DNA of 64,000 nucleotides from Primulina eburnea (GCF_022965805.1 NC_133105.1:30288277-30352276); one strand, 5' to 3'; positions 35,117 through 47,628 are shown, numbered from the stretch's first letter. The notes: generated by a model not told the origin, from the letters alone. Program-made: numbers and translations.

Positions 35117-35832
35117 CCGCCAACCCAAGGAAACTACGTACCTCTGATACAGTGGTAGGGATAGGCCATTTCTGAATCGCCTCGATCTTCACGGGATCAA
35201 CAGCTATACCCTCCTTCGAAACGACATGGCTTAGAAAAGAAATCTGCTCCAACCAGAACTCACACTTCTTCAGCTTAGCATACAGCCTCTTCTCTCTCAA
35301 CAACTGAAGAACGACTCTAAGGTGCTCTGCATGAAGCTCTCTGGTCTTGGAATAGATCAAGATGTCGTCGATGAAAACAATGACGAAGCTATCCAAATAC
35401 GGCTTGAACACATGGTTCATCAGATCCATAAAGACTGAAGGAGAATTGGTCAGACCAAAAGACATCACAAGAAATTCATAGTGACCGAACCTGGTCCGGA
35501 ACGCCGTCTTAGGGATATCAGACTCCCTAACCTTCAACTGATAATAGCCGGATCGCAGATCAATCTTCGAAAACACGGTAGCCCCCTGCAACTGATCAAA
35601 CAAATCATCAATCCGCGGCAACGGGTACTTATTCTTGATAGTCACTTTGTTGATCTCTCTGTAATCAATGCAAAGACGCAATGATCCATCTTTCTTCTTG
35701 ACGAAAAGAACCGGAGCTCCCCAATGCGAAGAACTCGGCCGAATGAAACCTTTTTCTAAAAGATCTTGCAACTGCGTCTTCAACTCCTTCATCTCTGTAG
35801 GGGCCATTCTGTACGGAGCCTTGGAAATAGAC
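35106..35832 (-). pseudogene. pol: E5 reverse transcriptase
   Basis: From 35807 leftward: [29 protein letters not shown] (Trp-Gly context kept, Pro changed to His), [58 protein letters not shown] and VRSFLGLA. It is cut after GLA by the solo LTR. It is separated from the protease by a 2-bp loss near 35833 (GTVYFQGS here versus GTVPISKAP in relatives). The RT core motifs are intact. Confidence 0.87.
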
Positions 35833-36753
35833 CGTACCTGGAACTAGATCAATCACAAACTCCACATCTCTATCCGGCGGTAAACCAGGCACATCATCCT
35901 CAAAAATATCAGAGAACTCTCTCACAACATCAATATCATCAATATTCAACTTCACAATTTTATCCACATCCACAATCGAAGCCAAAAACCCATCACCACC
36001 TCTACACAACAACTTCTTAGCCTCAAGACAAGAATTAAAAGGAAGGACCAGCGAAGTACCTGCACTGGCGAGCAAACCTTCCCTATTGCCATCATCTGCA
36101 AATGACACCGTCTTAGCAACGAAATCAATAACTGCACGATAGGTCGATAGCCAATCCATGCCAAGAATAATATCAAATGCAACCATTGGAATAACAATCA
36201 GATCAGCATAAACCACTCTTTCATCTATTTGAACAGAGCACGCATACACAATAGATGTCGGGCACAACACATCTCCCGAAGGCAAAACAACATTGAACTA
36301 GAGGGGAAGAACAGAAGGAACTATACCCAAAGATCTCAAAAACAATTTAGACATAAAAGAATGAGTAGCACCTATATCAATCAACGTCGTAGCTACTCTG
36401 CCTGAAATTAAATTAGTGCTAGAGATCACAGAAGAATCATGATTTATGCCTTCCTTCGTCATGGTAAAGATGCGACCCTGAACCTTGTCTTTACTCGCTC
36501 CTCTTGGACAGTCTTTGGCAATATGGCCTGCAGTGCCACATCGATAGCAAGTATGAGTGCCAAATCTGCACTCTCCCCGATGATGCCTGCTGCACTTGGG
36601 ACACAATGGCTTCTCGGAATCAAAAGGAACTGCCGGTGGTTTAGGACTCGGCTCTATCTTGCCTTTCCCCTTGAAACGATCTTTGCCTCGCTGACTCGAA
36701 CCCTGACCCCCTCTGAGCAATGGCCTGCTGTCTAGCCTGTCTCTCCCTGGCAA
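35833..36753 (-). pseudogene. gag-pol: E5 zinc knuckles, protease and linker
   Basis: Knuckles CPKCSRHHRGEC and [14 protein letters not shown] are intact. The protease active site reads [13 protein letters not shown], with Ile in place of the Thr that follows the catalytic Asp in relatives. A TAG at 36298-36300 (CAG in E4) precedes [11 protein letters not shown] and [10 protein letters not shown]. The linker ends [18 protein letters not shown]. It is separated from the upstream gag by a frameshift near 36715. Confidence 0.83.
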
Positions 36754-37461
36754 TGTCTTTCTCGTCTTGCTCAGCCAACAAAGCCTTAGCCACGATCTCT
36801 TTGAATGTCACAGCCTTCGACATGTTGATATCTCTTCTGATCTCCGCTCTAAGGCCTCGAATGAAATGAGCACCTTTGTCTTTGTTGTTGGAAGCAATAT
36901 ACGGGGCAAACAGACAACCCTCCTCGAATTTGAGACTGTACTCATCAACATTCATGCCTCCCTGACGAAGCTCCAAGAACTCAGTCACTTTCCTAGCTCG
37001 AAGTGCATCTGGGAAGTACTTATCGTAGAAAAGATCGGTGAACTCTTGCCACTTCAAAGCCGGTAGATCAACACTAACCTTGGTCGTATTCCACCAAATA
37101 CGTGCAGCCTTGACTAACATGAACACTGCACAACTGATTCTGTCCTTGTCCTCGTAGTTAAGATGATCACAGATAGCCTCGAGTGCCTTGATCCACTCTA
37201 CGGCCACTAACGGATCAGTGCTACCTGCAAATTCTGGCAGATCCATCCTCTTGGAAGCAGTAAAGATGCCATCGGTACCAACTGCTTGAGCTACTTGGCC
37301 TCTCACTTGACCTCTGCCTTGGCCTGCACCTTGCATACGAAGCAACTGCTGGATCTGCTCACTATGAACCTTGGCTTGCTCTTTCAACAACTTGCCGAAC
37401 TCATCGACAACTCTAGAGGAAGAACTAACCTCACCCTCTACGGCTTTCCTCTTAGAGGCAT
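36700..37461 (-). pseudogene. gag: E5 gag N-terminal part
   Basis: The gag domain is in one frame ([77 protein letters not shown]). The ATG at 37459-37461 is out of frame with it, because one C is missing compared with the MPPKRK start of E4 and E6. It leaves frame again near 36715 (SGFESARQRS), before the knuckles. Confidence 0.85.
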
Positions 37462-37577
37462 ACTCTACAATGTGCTCACAAAATAAAATCAACAGATAAC
37501 AATGAATAGATGTAGAAGAAGACATACCCGGACAGTTGAAAGTAGACGAAGTCATATGCATTGGTCCGAAGAACGGT

Positions 37578-37589
37578 GCTCTGATACCA
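37578..37589 (-). other. E5 primer-binding site
   Basis: Minus strand TGGTATCAGAGC, 5 bp from the 5' LTR. Confidence 0.92.
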
Positions 37590-37594
37590 CTAAA

Positions 37595-39203
37595 TGTGAC
37601 ACCTTGACCCGATTAAATAAAATACAGCGGATTTTAAAATTTTTACTTGAAGAGAGGAAGGATTTAAAATACATTTCCACAAAACATTTACAATCAAAGG
37701 TATATACATGATCATTCAAATGATATAACAAAATACAAAATATCATTCCTATGATCATGCCCAAAAATGCCATCAAAATATCTTCTTCCTTCCTTCTCTA
37801 TATGCATATGACTCCGGCCCACAATCAACGTCCTGGTCCGTCACTCTGATCTGCATCACATATATAAACTGAAATGAGTATAAAACTCAGCAAGTGGAAC
37901 TCTTACATAGCAATGAACATATCATACTCTGAAAATCATGACTTTGAAAACATTAAATACCATCAACTCTGAAATATGAATATCATAGCAATAACATAAA
38001 AATAAGATGGTATTTCTCTTTTCTCTGTATTGGATTGATATCTATATAGTATCTCTGTCTCTTTACCTATATCCAATCGATACAAATCGACAACTCTGAG
38101 GGATATAAGCCTATGGTCGTTGATCAACTAATTGCATGCAATCTCTAACTATGTATCTATCAATCCATAAAACATTTGAACTCTCTCTTTGGCATTTTAT
38201 CAAACACTTTGAATACTCTTTCTCTTGTATTCCCTTTTAAACAATTGAGGCATATACAAGCCTCTACTATACAACACAATGAGCAATTACATACAATGAA
38301 TCAAATGGAAGGGAATAGCATAATAAAACTCTTGAAATACAATACATATACTTTCATGTGAGCACAAGAATGAAATTCCACTTACTACACTTGAAATCTC
38401 TCCATTCTAATCCTTTGATAGCAATCCTACACAATAACCCATAATAACACCATCAATAACCCAATAATAAAAAACCCATGTCAATTAATCCATAAAACCA
38501 ACAAAATCAACAAACCCATATCATCTCTCACCCCAAAACCAAGAATAATCATACCAAAAGCTTACCTTAGCTTCCTAGAACCAAGAAGAAATTCGATCTC
38601 AACTCAATAATCCAACAAGGAGCTTGAATCAAAGAAAGGAATTGAAAGAAAATGGAACCCTAGCTTCCCTTTGAGAGAAGAAACGAGAATGAGGAGGAAA
38701 GAATGCGGAAAAAGTGAACCAATCATCCAATTATATCACTTAAAATCCAAAAATACGCTTTTGCTGTGCGCGACCGCGGGTGCGCTCCAATCCTTACCGC
38801 AGATGCGCTAAGCTCACGGCAAACCAACCAAAAATCTGGAATTGTCGACCGCGGGTGCGGTCCTAAACTCACCGCGGGTGCCCTGCATACACCGCGGGTG
38901 CGGTGTGGCTTCGGCAAAACCAACAAAATATGATACTAGATCGCGGGTGTGGTCCTTACACTGAGCGCGGGTGCGGTCTGGTCACGGCCAAGACAAAATC
39001 TTAAGCAACTAAAATCGAACCGAAACGCTGATACAAAACAACCACCATCAATGAACATCAACAACACCACAAAACAATGATAACCAACCATACTATAACC
39101 CATAATCACAACTCTTAATCGTCAAACTATACTAAACCCAACCAATAAGTCTAATAACATACGAAAACTTAAACCATACCGTACACCGGGCTAGGCTATT
39201 ACA
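37595..39203 (-). repeat. E5 5' LTR (1609 bp)
   Basis: Plus strand TGTGACACCTTGACCC to GGGCTAGGCTATTACA, the reverse complement of the E4-type LTR. The dyad cluster (ACCGCGGGTGCGGT and variants) is at about 38765-38985. Confidence 0.93.
38765..38985 (-). promoter_or_regulatory. GC-rich dyad cluster, E5 5' LTR U3
   Basis: The same 14-bp ACCGC/GCGGT words as in E4, on the minus strand, with several decayed by CpG-type changes (for example GATCGCGGGTGTGG). Confidence 0.55.
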
Positions 39204-39819
39204 TCTATTGACAACTTCAGTTTGTCCATCCGTTTGAGGATGACATGTAGTAGAAAACAACAATTTTGTGCCAATTTTAGCCCATAAAGTCTTCCAAAAG
39301 TAACTCAAGAATTTAACATCGCGACCAGACACAATAGTCCTAGGCATGCCATGCAACCTAACGACTTCTCTAAAGAACAAATCCGCAATGTTTGAAGCAT
39401 CATTGGTTTTATGACAAGCTATAAAATGTGCCATCTTAGAGAATCTATCCACAACAACAAAAATAGAATCCCTCCCCTTCTTAGTCCTAGGCAACCCCAA
39501 AATAAGTCTATAGAAAAGTAAATCTAAGTTCTTTTTAAGAATATCACGCAAAAGTGTTCCCAAAGTTCTAATGACAACTTCAGCTTGTCCATCTGTTTGA
39601 GGATGACAAGTAGTAGAAAACAACAATTTTGTGCCAAGTTTAGCCCATAAAGTCTTCCAAAAGTAACTCAAGAATTTAACATCGCGACCAGAAACAATAG
39701 TCCTAGGCATGCCATGAAACCTAACGACTTCTCTAAAGAAAAAATCCGCCATGTTTGAAATGTGCCATCTTGGAGAATCTATCCACAACAACAAAAATAG
39801 AATCCCTACCCTTCTTAGT
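39204..39819 (-). repeat. Integrase-core satellite, segment A
   Basis: About 1.7 units of a roughly 363-bp tandem repeat whose minus strand encodes a gypsy integrase catalytic core ([50 protein letters not shown]). It is bordered left by E5 and right by the solo LTR at 39820. The unit next to the solo LTR lacks about 29 bp (near 39757). Confidence 0.9.
39815..39819. repeat. TSD of solo LTR, left
   Basis: TTAGT, repeated at 41772-41776; both fall in the CTTCTTAGTCCTAGG part of the array unit. Confidence 0.93.
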
Positions 39820-41771
39820 TGTGGGGACCCGGACGCTAATCATTTTCTTAATAATCATTGGGATATAATTATCAATTCTGATAAACAGGGTCTAAATTTT
39901 TTTTTTTAAAAATGCATCTGCGGAAGGTAATGGAATTTAAATAATATACATCTCTGTATAAAAACTACATTTCAATATCAAAGTACAATATTGTACAAAC
40001 TAGATCTAAGGTTCAGTTAATAAATTCAAATAAGAAAACCAAGTCTACAATAAATCCGGAATCACCACGCTCACTCGTCTTCTCTCATCAGATTCTTGAC
40101 CCCGATCCAGACCCACCTGTTGTCATCCACACATACAAAACAAGACAACAGCCGGATAACTCCGGTGAGAATAAATCTCAGTATAAAACATGGTAAACAT
40201 GCATATACATAAAGTAAATCATGAAATATTCTATCATGAATTTAATTCAAATCAATAGATTTCATACTCTATGAAATTTAATCAAGATAAGCATGCAACT
40301 CGAATCAGATAAACATGCTACTCAAATCAAATCATAAAAACATGCTATCATGAATGAAAGCAATAACAATGGGTTTCATAGTCTATGAAACCACATCCAT
40401 AAACGCATGCAGTTCTAGTCAAATCATGTCTATACTCGACTCAACTATAACTCTAGGGATCCCGGTGTGAATAAGACGTCAATGGCTGTCACCTACCCTC
40501 CCACTTGGGGTGACTGTACGTCTTATTCCTAGACTTCGGTCATATCTGTATCGAATAATCTACAATAGGAGGGTGTCTGCTCCTACATAACGATACACCG
40601 AACGTCTAGAAGTCTGACTATCTGTCAAAATTTCCTATCTCAAATGCAATGCATAACAATCTGTAAACAAAGCATGTTCATTTCAAAAGATTTGAATATA
40701 AAGTCTATAAACAGATCATAATCATATCAGAAGATAAACAATAATCAAGTATGTGATTTTATTGGGAAACTCAAATGAGATCTGATTCGAGTTATATCTT
40801 CTCAGATATCACATGAATTATACCTTTGTCGTCCCGGTCTGACGAAGAAGAAGTCTCGAAGTCAAATCTGTCCATATCAATCTGATAATGACAAATCACA
40901 GAAATACAATATCAGTATATATCTCAGTTCAGAATCTGTTCTGATCAATACTCAAATCGGTATACAATCTGATCAAAATCAACAGTATAACCATGAATCT
41001 CAATCAGTATCGTATCTGATCAATCTAAATAAATACTGAATCTGATCAATCCGAATCAACTGATGTTTCGACGGCATAACGATACAATCTGAATAACCCC
41101 GTCACTCTGAACATCCCAAATATAATACCAGAATTCATAATCTCAATATCGGTATATTCAAAATCCGTAATACACAATTCTGATATCAAAATCTCAGTCA
41201 ATATCTTTCGAAAATCATAATAATTACAGAAATAGTCTATTCTTTAATCTGACTTCAATTACATAATATCTACGGTAGCAGAAACATCATATCCGAATCA
41301 TATTCGATTCTAGCAACATCATATTTTCAAAACATCTCAAAACGTAACAAAACTTACGTCCTTGTGTAGCTCTTGATGAGAGGAGCTCAAAACCGAAATC
41401 GGATTTAAATTCTGATAGACGGTTCACACGGAATCAAAATTTTAAAGAAAATAAAAGCTTGAGAATTTCCATGGAAGCTTTCGGTTTTCCTCATGCAATT
41501 CTTAATTTTTTTAGTGCACAATGACACGTTCAAGGGGTGACCAAGACAAGTGTCCCACTCAATTTTCCCTATTTGCACTTTAGTCCCTAAACTTTTCACT
41601 AACTGCAAATTGGCCCCCGCTCAATCTTTTTAATTCAATTCAATCCTAAATAATTCCATTTCAATCCTAAATAATTGCAAACATCTTGGAATATAATTCC
41701 ACACTCCAAAAGTTTCCAATTACATACCCTCGGATTAAAATAATATCATCTTTATTATCTCGGGCATTACA
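39820..41771 (-). mobile_element. Solo LTR of the E1/LTR-X family (1952 bp)
   Basis: Plus strand TGTGGGGACCCGGACG to CTCGGGCATTACA with TTAGT on both sides and no internal region. It is collinear with the E1 LTR over most of its length (CAACAGCCGGATAACTCCGG, TCGGTATACAATCTGATC). It lacks the GC-rich cluster and (TA)n seen in the E1 LTR; the corresponding zone (about 41380-41740) is different. Produced by recombination between the LTRs of a former full element. Confidence 0.92.
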
Positions 41772-43813
41772 TTAGTCCTAGGCAACCCCAAAATAAAGTC
41801 CATAGAAATGTCAATCCAAGTTCTCTTTAAAATTAGTACGCAAAAGTGTTCCCAAAGTTCTATGGACAACTTCAGTTTGTCCATCCGTTTGAAGATGACA
41901 AGTAGTAGAAAACAACAATTTTGTGCCATGTTTAGCCCATAAAGTCTTCCAAAAGTAACTCAAGAATTTAACATCGCGACCAGAAAAAATAGTCCTAGGC
42001 ATGCCATGCAACCTAGCGACTTCTCTAAAGAAAATATCCGCAATGTTTGAAGCATCATCGGTTTTATGACAAGCTATAAAATGTGCCATCTTAGAGAATC
42101 TATCCACAACAACAAAAATAGAATCCCTCCCCTTCTTAGTCCTAGGCAACCCCAAAATAAAGTCCATAGAAATGTCAATCCAAGTTCTTTTTAAGAATAG
42201 CACGCAAAAGTGTTCCCAAAGTTCTATTGACAACTTCAGTTTGTCCATCCGTTTGAGGATGACAAGTAGTAGAAAACAACAATTTTGTGCCAAGTTTAGC
42301 CCATAAAGTCTTCCAAAAGTAACTCAAGAATTTAACATCGCGACCAGAATCTATAGTCCTAGGCATGCCATGCAACCTAACGACTTCTCTAAAGAACAAA
42401 TCCGCCATGTTTGAAGCATTATCGGTTTTATGACAAGCTATAAAATTTTCCATCTTAGAGAATCTATCCACAACAACGAAAATAGAATCCCTCCCCTTCT
42501 TAGTCCTAGGCAACCACAAAATAAATCCATAGAAATGTCAATCCAAGTTCTTTTTAAGAACAGCACGCAAAAGTGTTCCCAAAGTTCTATTGAGAACTTC
42601 AGTTTGTCCATCCGTTTGAGGATGACAAGTTGTAGAAACCAACAATTTTGTGCCAAGTTTAGCCCATAAAGTCTTCCAAAAGTAACCCAAGAATTTAACA
42701 TCGCGACCAGAAACAATAGTCCTAGGCATGCCATGCAACCGAACGACTTCTCTAAAGAACAAATCCGCAATGTTTGAAGCATCATCGGTTTTATGACAAG
42801 CTATAAAACGTGCCATCTTAGAGAATCTATCCACAACAACAAAAATAGAATCCATCCCCTTCTTAGTCCTAGGCAACCCCAAAATAAAGTCTATAGAAAT
42901 GTAAATCCAAGTTCTTTTAAGAATAGCACGCAAAAGTGTTCCTAAAGTTCTATTGACAACTTCAGCTTGTCCATCCGTTTGAGGATGACAAGTAGTAGAA
43001 AACAACAATTTTGTGCCAAGTTTAGCCCATAAAGTCTTCCAAAAGTAACTCAAGAATTTAACATCGCGACCAGAAACAATAGTCCTAGACATGCCATGCA
43101 ACCTAACGACTTCTCTAAAGAACAAATCCGCCATGTTTGAAGCATTATCGGTTTTATGACAAGCTATAAAATTTGCCATCTTAGAGAATCTATCCACAAC
43201 AAAGAAAATAGAATCCCTCCCCTTCTTAGTCCTAGGCAACCACAAAATAAATCCATGGAAATGTCAATCCAAGTTCTTTTTAAGAATAGCACGCAAAAGT
43301 GTTCCCAAAGTTCTATTGAGAACTTCAGTTTGTCCATCCGTTTCAGGATGACAAGTAGTAGAAAACAACAATTTTGTGCCAAGTTTAGCCCATAAAGTCT
43401 TCCAAAAGTAACTCAAGAATTTAACATCGCGACCAGAAACAATAGTCCTAGGAATGCCATGCAACCGAACGACTTCTCTAAAGAACAAATCCGCCATGTT
43501 TGAAGCATCATCGGTTTTATGACAAGCTATAAAATGTGCCATCTTGGAGAATCTATCCACAACAACAAAAATAGAATCCTTCCCCTTCTTAGTCCTAGGC
43601 AACCCTTAAATAAAGTCCATAGAAATGTCAATCCAAGTTTTCTTTAAGAATAGTACGCAAAAGTGTTCCCAAAGTTCTATGGACAACTTCAGTTTTTCCA
43701 TCCGTTTGAGGATGACAAGTAGTAGAAAACATCAATTTTGTGCCATGTTTAGCCCATAAAGTCTTCCAAAAGTAACTCAAGAATTTAACATCGCGACAAG
43801 AAAAAATAGTCCT
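41772..43813 (-). repeat. Integrase-core satellite, segment B
   Basis: About 5.6 head-to-tail units. The same internal word (CAAAAGTGTTCC) recurs at 41841, 42205, 42568, 42931, 43294 and 43658, giving spacings of 364, 363, 363, 363 and 364 bp. The minus strand codes for the integrase core from about [13 protein letters not shown] to [10 protein letters not shown], then meets the next unit. It ends at the E6 target site GTCCT (43809-43813). Confidence 0.93.
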
Positions 43814-45405
43814 TGTAATAGCCGAGCCCGGTGTACAGTACGGTTTAAGCTTTTCATGTTATTTGGGTTATGTGATTAGATGTTTAGAGTTGTGTTTTGG
43901 GCCATAGTATTATTGGTTATTATGTTCTTGAGGTGTTAGTTGTTGTTGGTTGTTCGTTTCAGAGTTTCGGATCGATTTTGGTTGGTTAAATTTTTATCAT
44001 TGCCGTGACCATAGTGCACCCTTGGTAGTGCAAGGAGTGCACCCGCGGTCGAATGTTCATGATTTTGGAGTTGGGAAGTCGTATCAGGACCGCACCCGCG
44101 GTAGAGTTAGCACCGCACCCGCGGTGAGCACCGCACCCGCGGTGTTTGCAGCGCCGCACCCGCGGTCCTAGTGTTCCAGAATTTTGTGTTGTGCCGTGAG
44201 CTAGGCGCACCCGCGGTGCTTGTGGCAGCGCACCCGCGGTCTAGGTATGGGCGAGATTTTAAGTTACAATTTGGAAGTGGTTGGCCATACTTTCCCTTTT
44301 CCTTCCTTCTAATTTCCGATTTTCTCTCCATTTGCAAGGGTTTTCTTCCATTTCTTTTGCTTCCTATCTTCGATTCGTGGATATAGTTCGATTTTCGACT
44401 TGAGATCGTGGTTCTCCTTGGTGCTAGGAAGCTAAGGTCAGTTTTTGGTTGTGTTCTTTCATGGTTTTGGAAGATGAGATGTTATAGGTGGATGTTTTGA
44501 TGGTTTAATGGATTATTTGACTTGAGTTTTTGGATATAGAGTTGATGTTGGTGTTATTTATGGATTATTGTTGTAGGTGGTGTACCAAGAGTTATATCAA
44601 GGTGTTATTGTGGTTTGTAAGTGGAAATTCATCCCTTTTGCTCACATGATGTTATATGTATTGTGTTTTAAAGGTTTTAATATGATATTCCCTTCAATTA
44701 ATTCATTGTTATGTATCGATTTCATTGATATGTATATTGGAGGCATTTTACGTCTCATTATTGTTCAAAGGGAATACAAGAGAAAAGAAACAGTTTCAAA
44801 GTGATTGTTAAAGCCAAGAGAGAGTTTAAATGTTTTTATTGGATTGATAGATACATAGTCAGAGATTGCATGCAATTAATTGATCAACGACCATAGGCTT
44901 ATATCCCTCAGAGTTATCGGTTTATATCGATTTGGGATACGAGCACCCCAGAGCAGAGATACTATTGATATCAATCCAATCAGAGTAAAGAGAAATACCA
45001 TCTTATTGCTATGTTATTGCTATGCTATTGCTACAGTATTCATGTTTCATAGTTGATGGTATTTATGATTTCAAAGCTATGTTTTACAGAGTATATGTTC
45101 ATTGCTATGTAAGAGTTCCACTTGCTGAGATTTATTCTCATTTCAGTTATTCATGTGATGCAGATCAGAGTAGAGGCCCGGGATGTTGACTGTGGACAGG
45201 GGGTCATATGCATACACCGTTGGAAGGAAGATTTTGGCATGATCATAGGAATGATGTTTTGTATTTTGTTATGTCATTCGAATGATCATGTATTGTTATT
45301 TTGTAAAGATGTTTAAAGAAATGTATTTTGAAACTCCTTCCATATTTTTAAATAAAATTTTAATTTCCGCTGTGTATTTTATTTAAAGAGGTCAGAGGTG
45401 TCACA
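43814..45405 (+). repeat. E6 5' LTR (1592 bp)
   Basis: TGTAATAGCCGAGCCC to CAGAGGTGTCACA. It has the diagnostic bases TGTACAGTACGG and GTGATTAGATG, shared with the E7 5' LTR. The dyad cluster is at about 44020-44245 with one 18-bp unit more than the 3' LTR. Confidence 0.95.
44020..44245 (+). promoter_or_regulatory. ACCGC-ACCC-GCGGT dyad cluster, E6 5' LTR
   Basis: At least five ACCGCACCCGCGGT-type words, including a tandem 18-bp pair (GAGCACCGCACCCGCGGT) near 44110-44143. Confidence 0.55.
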
Positions 45406-45410
45406 TTTAG

Positions 45411-45422
45411 TGGTATCAGAGC
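45411..45422 (+). other. E6 primer-binding site
   Basis: TGGTATCAGAGC, 5 bp after the 5' LTR. Confidence 0.93.
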
Positions 45423-45542
45423 GGTGTTCTTCAGACCAATGCATATGACTTCGTCTACTTTCAACTGTCCGGGTATGTTTTCTTGCATCTATCCAGTGTT
45501 ATATATTGATATGTCTTTTGTGAGCCCATTGTAGAGTAGAGG

Positions 45543-46360
45543 ATGCCACCTAAGAGGAAAGCAGTAGAGGGTGAGGATAGTTCTTACTCGAGAGTTGTCG
45601 ACGAGTTCGGCAAGTTGCTTAAGGAGCAGGCTAAAGTCCATAGTGAGCAGATCCAGCAGTTGCTCCGATTGCAAGGAGCAGGTCAGGGCAGAGGTCAAGC
45701 GAGAGGGCAAGTTGCTCAGGCTGTTGGCACAGATGCCATATTTTCTGCTTTCAAGATGATGGATCCGCCAGAATTTTCAGGGAGCACCGATCCTTTAGTT
45801 GCTGTAGAGTGGGTCAAGGCTTTAGAGGCGATCTTTGATCATCTCCACTACGAGGACAGAGACCGTATCAGTTGTGCTGTTTTCATGTTGATTAAAGCCG
45901 CACGCATTTGGTGGAATGCGACCAAGGTTGGCGTTGATGTCTCGACATTGAAGTGGTCAGAGTTCACAGACTTGTTCTATGACAAGTATTTCCCCGACGC
46001 ACTTCGAGCGAGGAAGGTTACGGAGTTCTTGGAGCTTCGGCAGGGGAGCTTGAATGTGGATGAGTATATTCTGAAGTTTGAGGAGGGTTGCTTGTTTGCC
46101 CCGTACATTGCTTCCAACGACAGAGACAAAGGCGCTCATTTCATTCGAGGCCTTAGAGCTGTTTCGTCGAGATATCAATATGTCCAAGGCCGTGACTTTC
46201 AAGGAGATCGTGTCCAAAGCTTTGTTGGCCGAGCAGGACGAGAAAGACATTGCCCGGGAGAGGCAAGCGAGACACCAGGCCATTGCTCAGAGGGGCCTGA
46301 GTTCAAGTCAGAGAGGCAGAGATCGATTCAAGGGGAAGGGCAAGATGGACTCGAATCCTA
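45543..46360 (+). pseudogene. gag: E6 gag, frameshifted
   Basis: Starts at the ATG at 45543 (MPPKRKAVEGED). The gag domain is as in E4 ([36 protein letters not shown]). A 2-bp loss near 46158 (AGAGCTGTTTCG here; AGAGCTGAGATTCG in E7) changes the frame. The correct gag sequence ([15 protein letters not shown]) then continues in the frame used by 46158-47628. Encodes the capsid N-terminal part only. Confidence 0.88.
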
Positions 46361-47628
46361 GACCACCGGCAGTTCCAGTTGCTCCATCTGATCCAGAGAA
46401 GCCTTTGTGTCCCAAGTGTGGGAGACATCATAGGGGAGAGTGCAGATTTGGCACTCATTCTTGCTATCGTTGTGGCACGGCAGGCCACGTTGCCAGAGAT
46501 TGTCCTAGAGGAGCTAGCCAAGAGAAGGTGCAGGGTCGCATCTTTACGATGACGAAGGAAGATGATAGCAGTAAGGGAGGTATGCTCGCCAGTGCAGGTA
46601 CTTCGCTGGTCCTTCCTTTTATTTCTTGTCTTGAGGCTGAGAGATTGCTATGTAGAGGTTGCGATGGGTTTCTTGCTTCTATTGTAGATGTGGATGGTAT
46701 GGTTAAGTTGAATATTGATGATATTGATGTTGTGAGGGAGTTTGCTGATGTGTTTGAGGATGATGTTCCGGGTTTGCCGCCGGACAGAGATGTTGAGTTC
46801 GTTATTGATTTAGCTCCAGGTACGGTTCCTATTTCTAAGGCTCCGTATAGGATGGCTCCTACCGAGATGAAAGAGTTGAAGTCGCAGTTGCAGGATCTAT
46901 TGGACAAAGGTTTCATCCGTCCGAGTTCTTCGCCTTGGGGAGCTCCGGTTCTATTTGTTAAGAAGAAAGATGGGTCGTTGCGGCTGTGTATCGACTACCG
47001 AGAGCTCAACAAAGTGACTGTCAAGAATAAGTATACGTTGCCACGGATTGATGATTTGTTTGATCAACTTCATGGTGCCACTGTCTTTTCGAAGATTGAT
47101 CTTCGGTCTGGCTACTATCAGTTGAAGGTTAGGGAGTCCGATATCCCTAAGACGGCGTTCAGGACCAGGTATGGTCACTATGAGTTTCTCGTGATGTCTT
47201 TTCGTCTGACCAATGCCCCTTCAGTCTTCATGGACCTGATGAACCGAGTGTTCAAGCCGTTCTTGGATAGCTTCGTCATTGTCTTCATCGACGACATCTT
47301 GATCTATTCCAAGACCAGAGAGCTTCATTCAGAGCATCTCAGAGTTGTGCTTCAGTTGTTGGGAGAGAGGAGGCTGTATGCCAAGTTGAAGAAGTGCGAG
47401 TTTTGGTTGGATCAGATTTCTTTTCTAGGCCATGTCGTTTCGAAGGATGGTATTGCCGTTGATCCAGTGAAGATTGAGGTGATTCAGAAGTGGCCTATTC
47501 CTACCACTGTCTCAGAGGTGCGCAGTTTCCTTGGTTTGGCGAGTTATTATCGTCGTTTCATTTCAGATTTTTCTAAGATTGCCCTGCCATTGTCCAATCT
47601 GACGAGGAAGACTGTGAAGTTCGAGTGA
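46158..47628 (+). pseudogene. gag-pol: E6 gag C-terminus fused to RT (protease missing)
   Basis: The end of gag, the knuckles [12 protein letters not shown] and [14 protein letters not shown], then RIFTMTKE joined directly to [11 protein letters not shown]. In E4 these two points are about 118 residues apart and enclose the DTGA protease, so the loss is an in-frame deletion of essentially the whole protease. RT follows complete ([35 protein letters not shown]), with Arg for Gly in [11 protein letters not shown], shared with E7. It ends at TGA (47626-47628), where E7 has TGG. Confidence 0.9.

Larger units (their letters stand above)
30077..39203 (-). mobile_element. E5: decayed Ty3/gypsy element of the E4 family
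   Basis: Minus-strand element: partial 3' LTR (30077-30916), polypurine tract, broken pol and gag, PBS and complete 5' LTR (37595-39203). The right flank, TCTAT (39204-39208), lies within an integrase-array unit (GTTCTATTGACAAC elsewhere), so E5 inserted in the array. The left part of its 3' LTR is outside the window, beyond E3 and its contents. It carries multiple frameshifts and stops and a 2.1-kb insertion. Confidence 0.9.
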
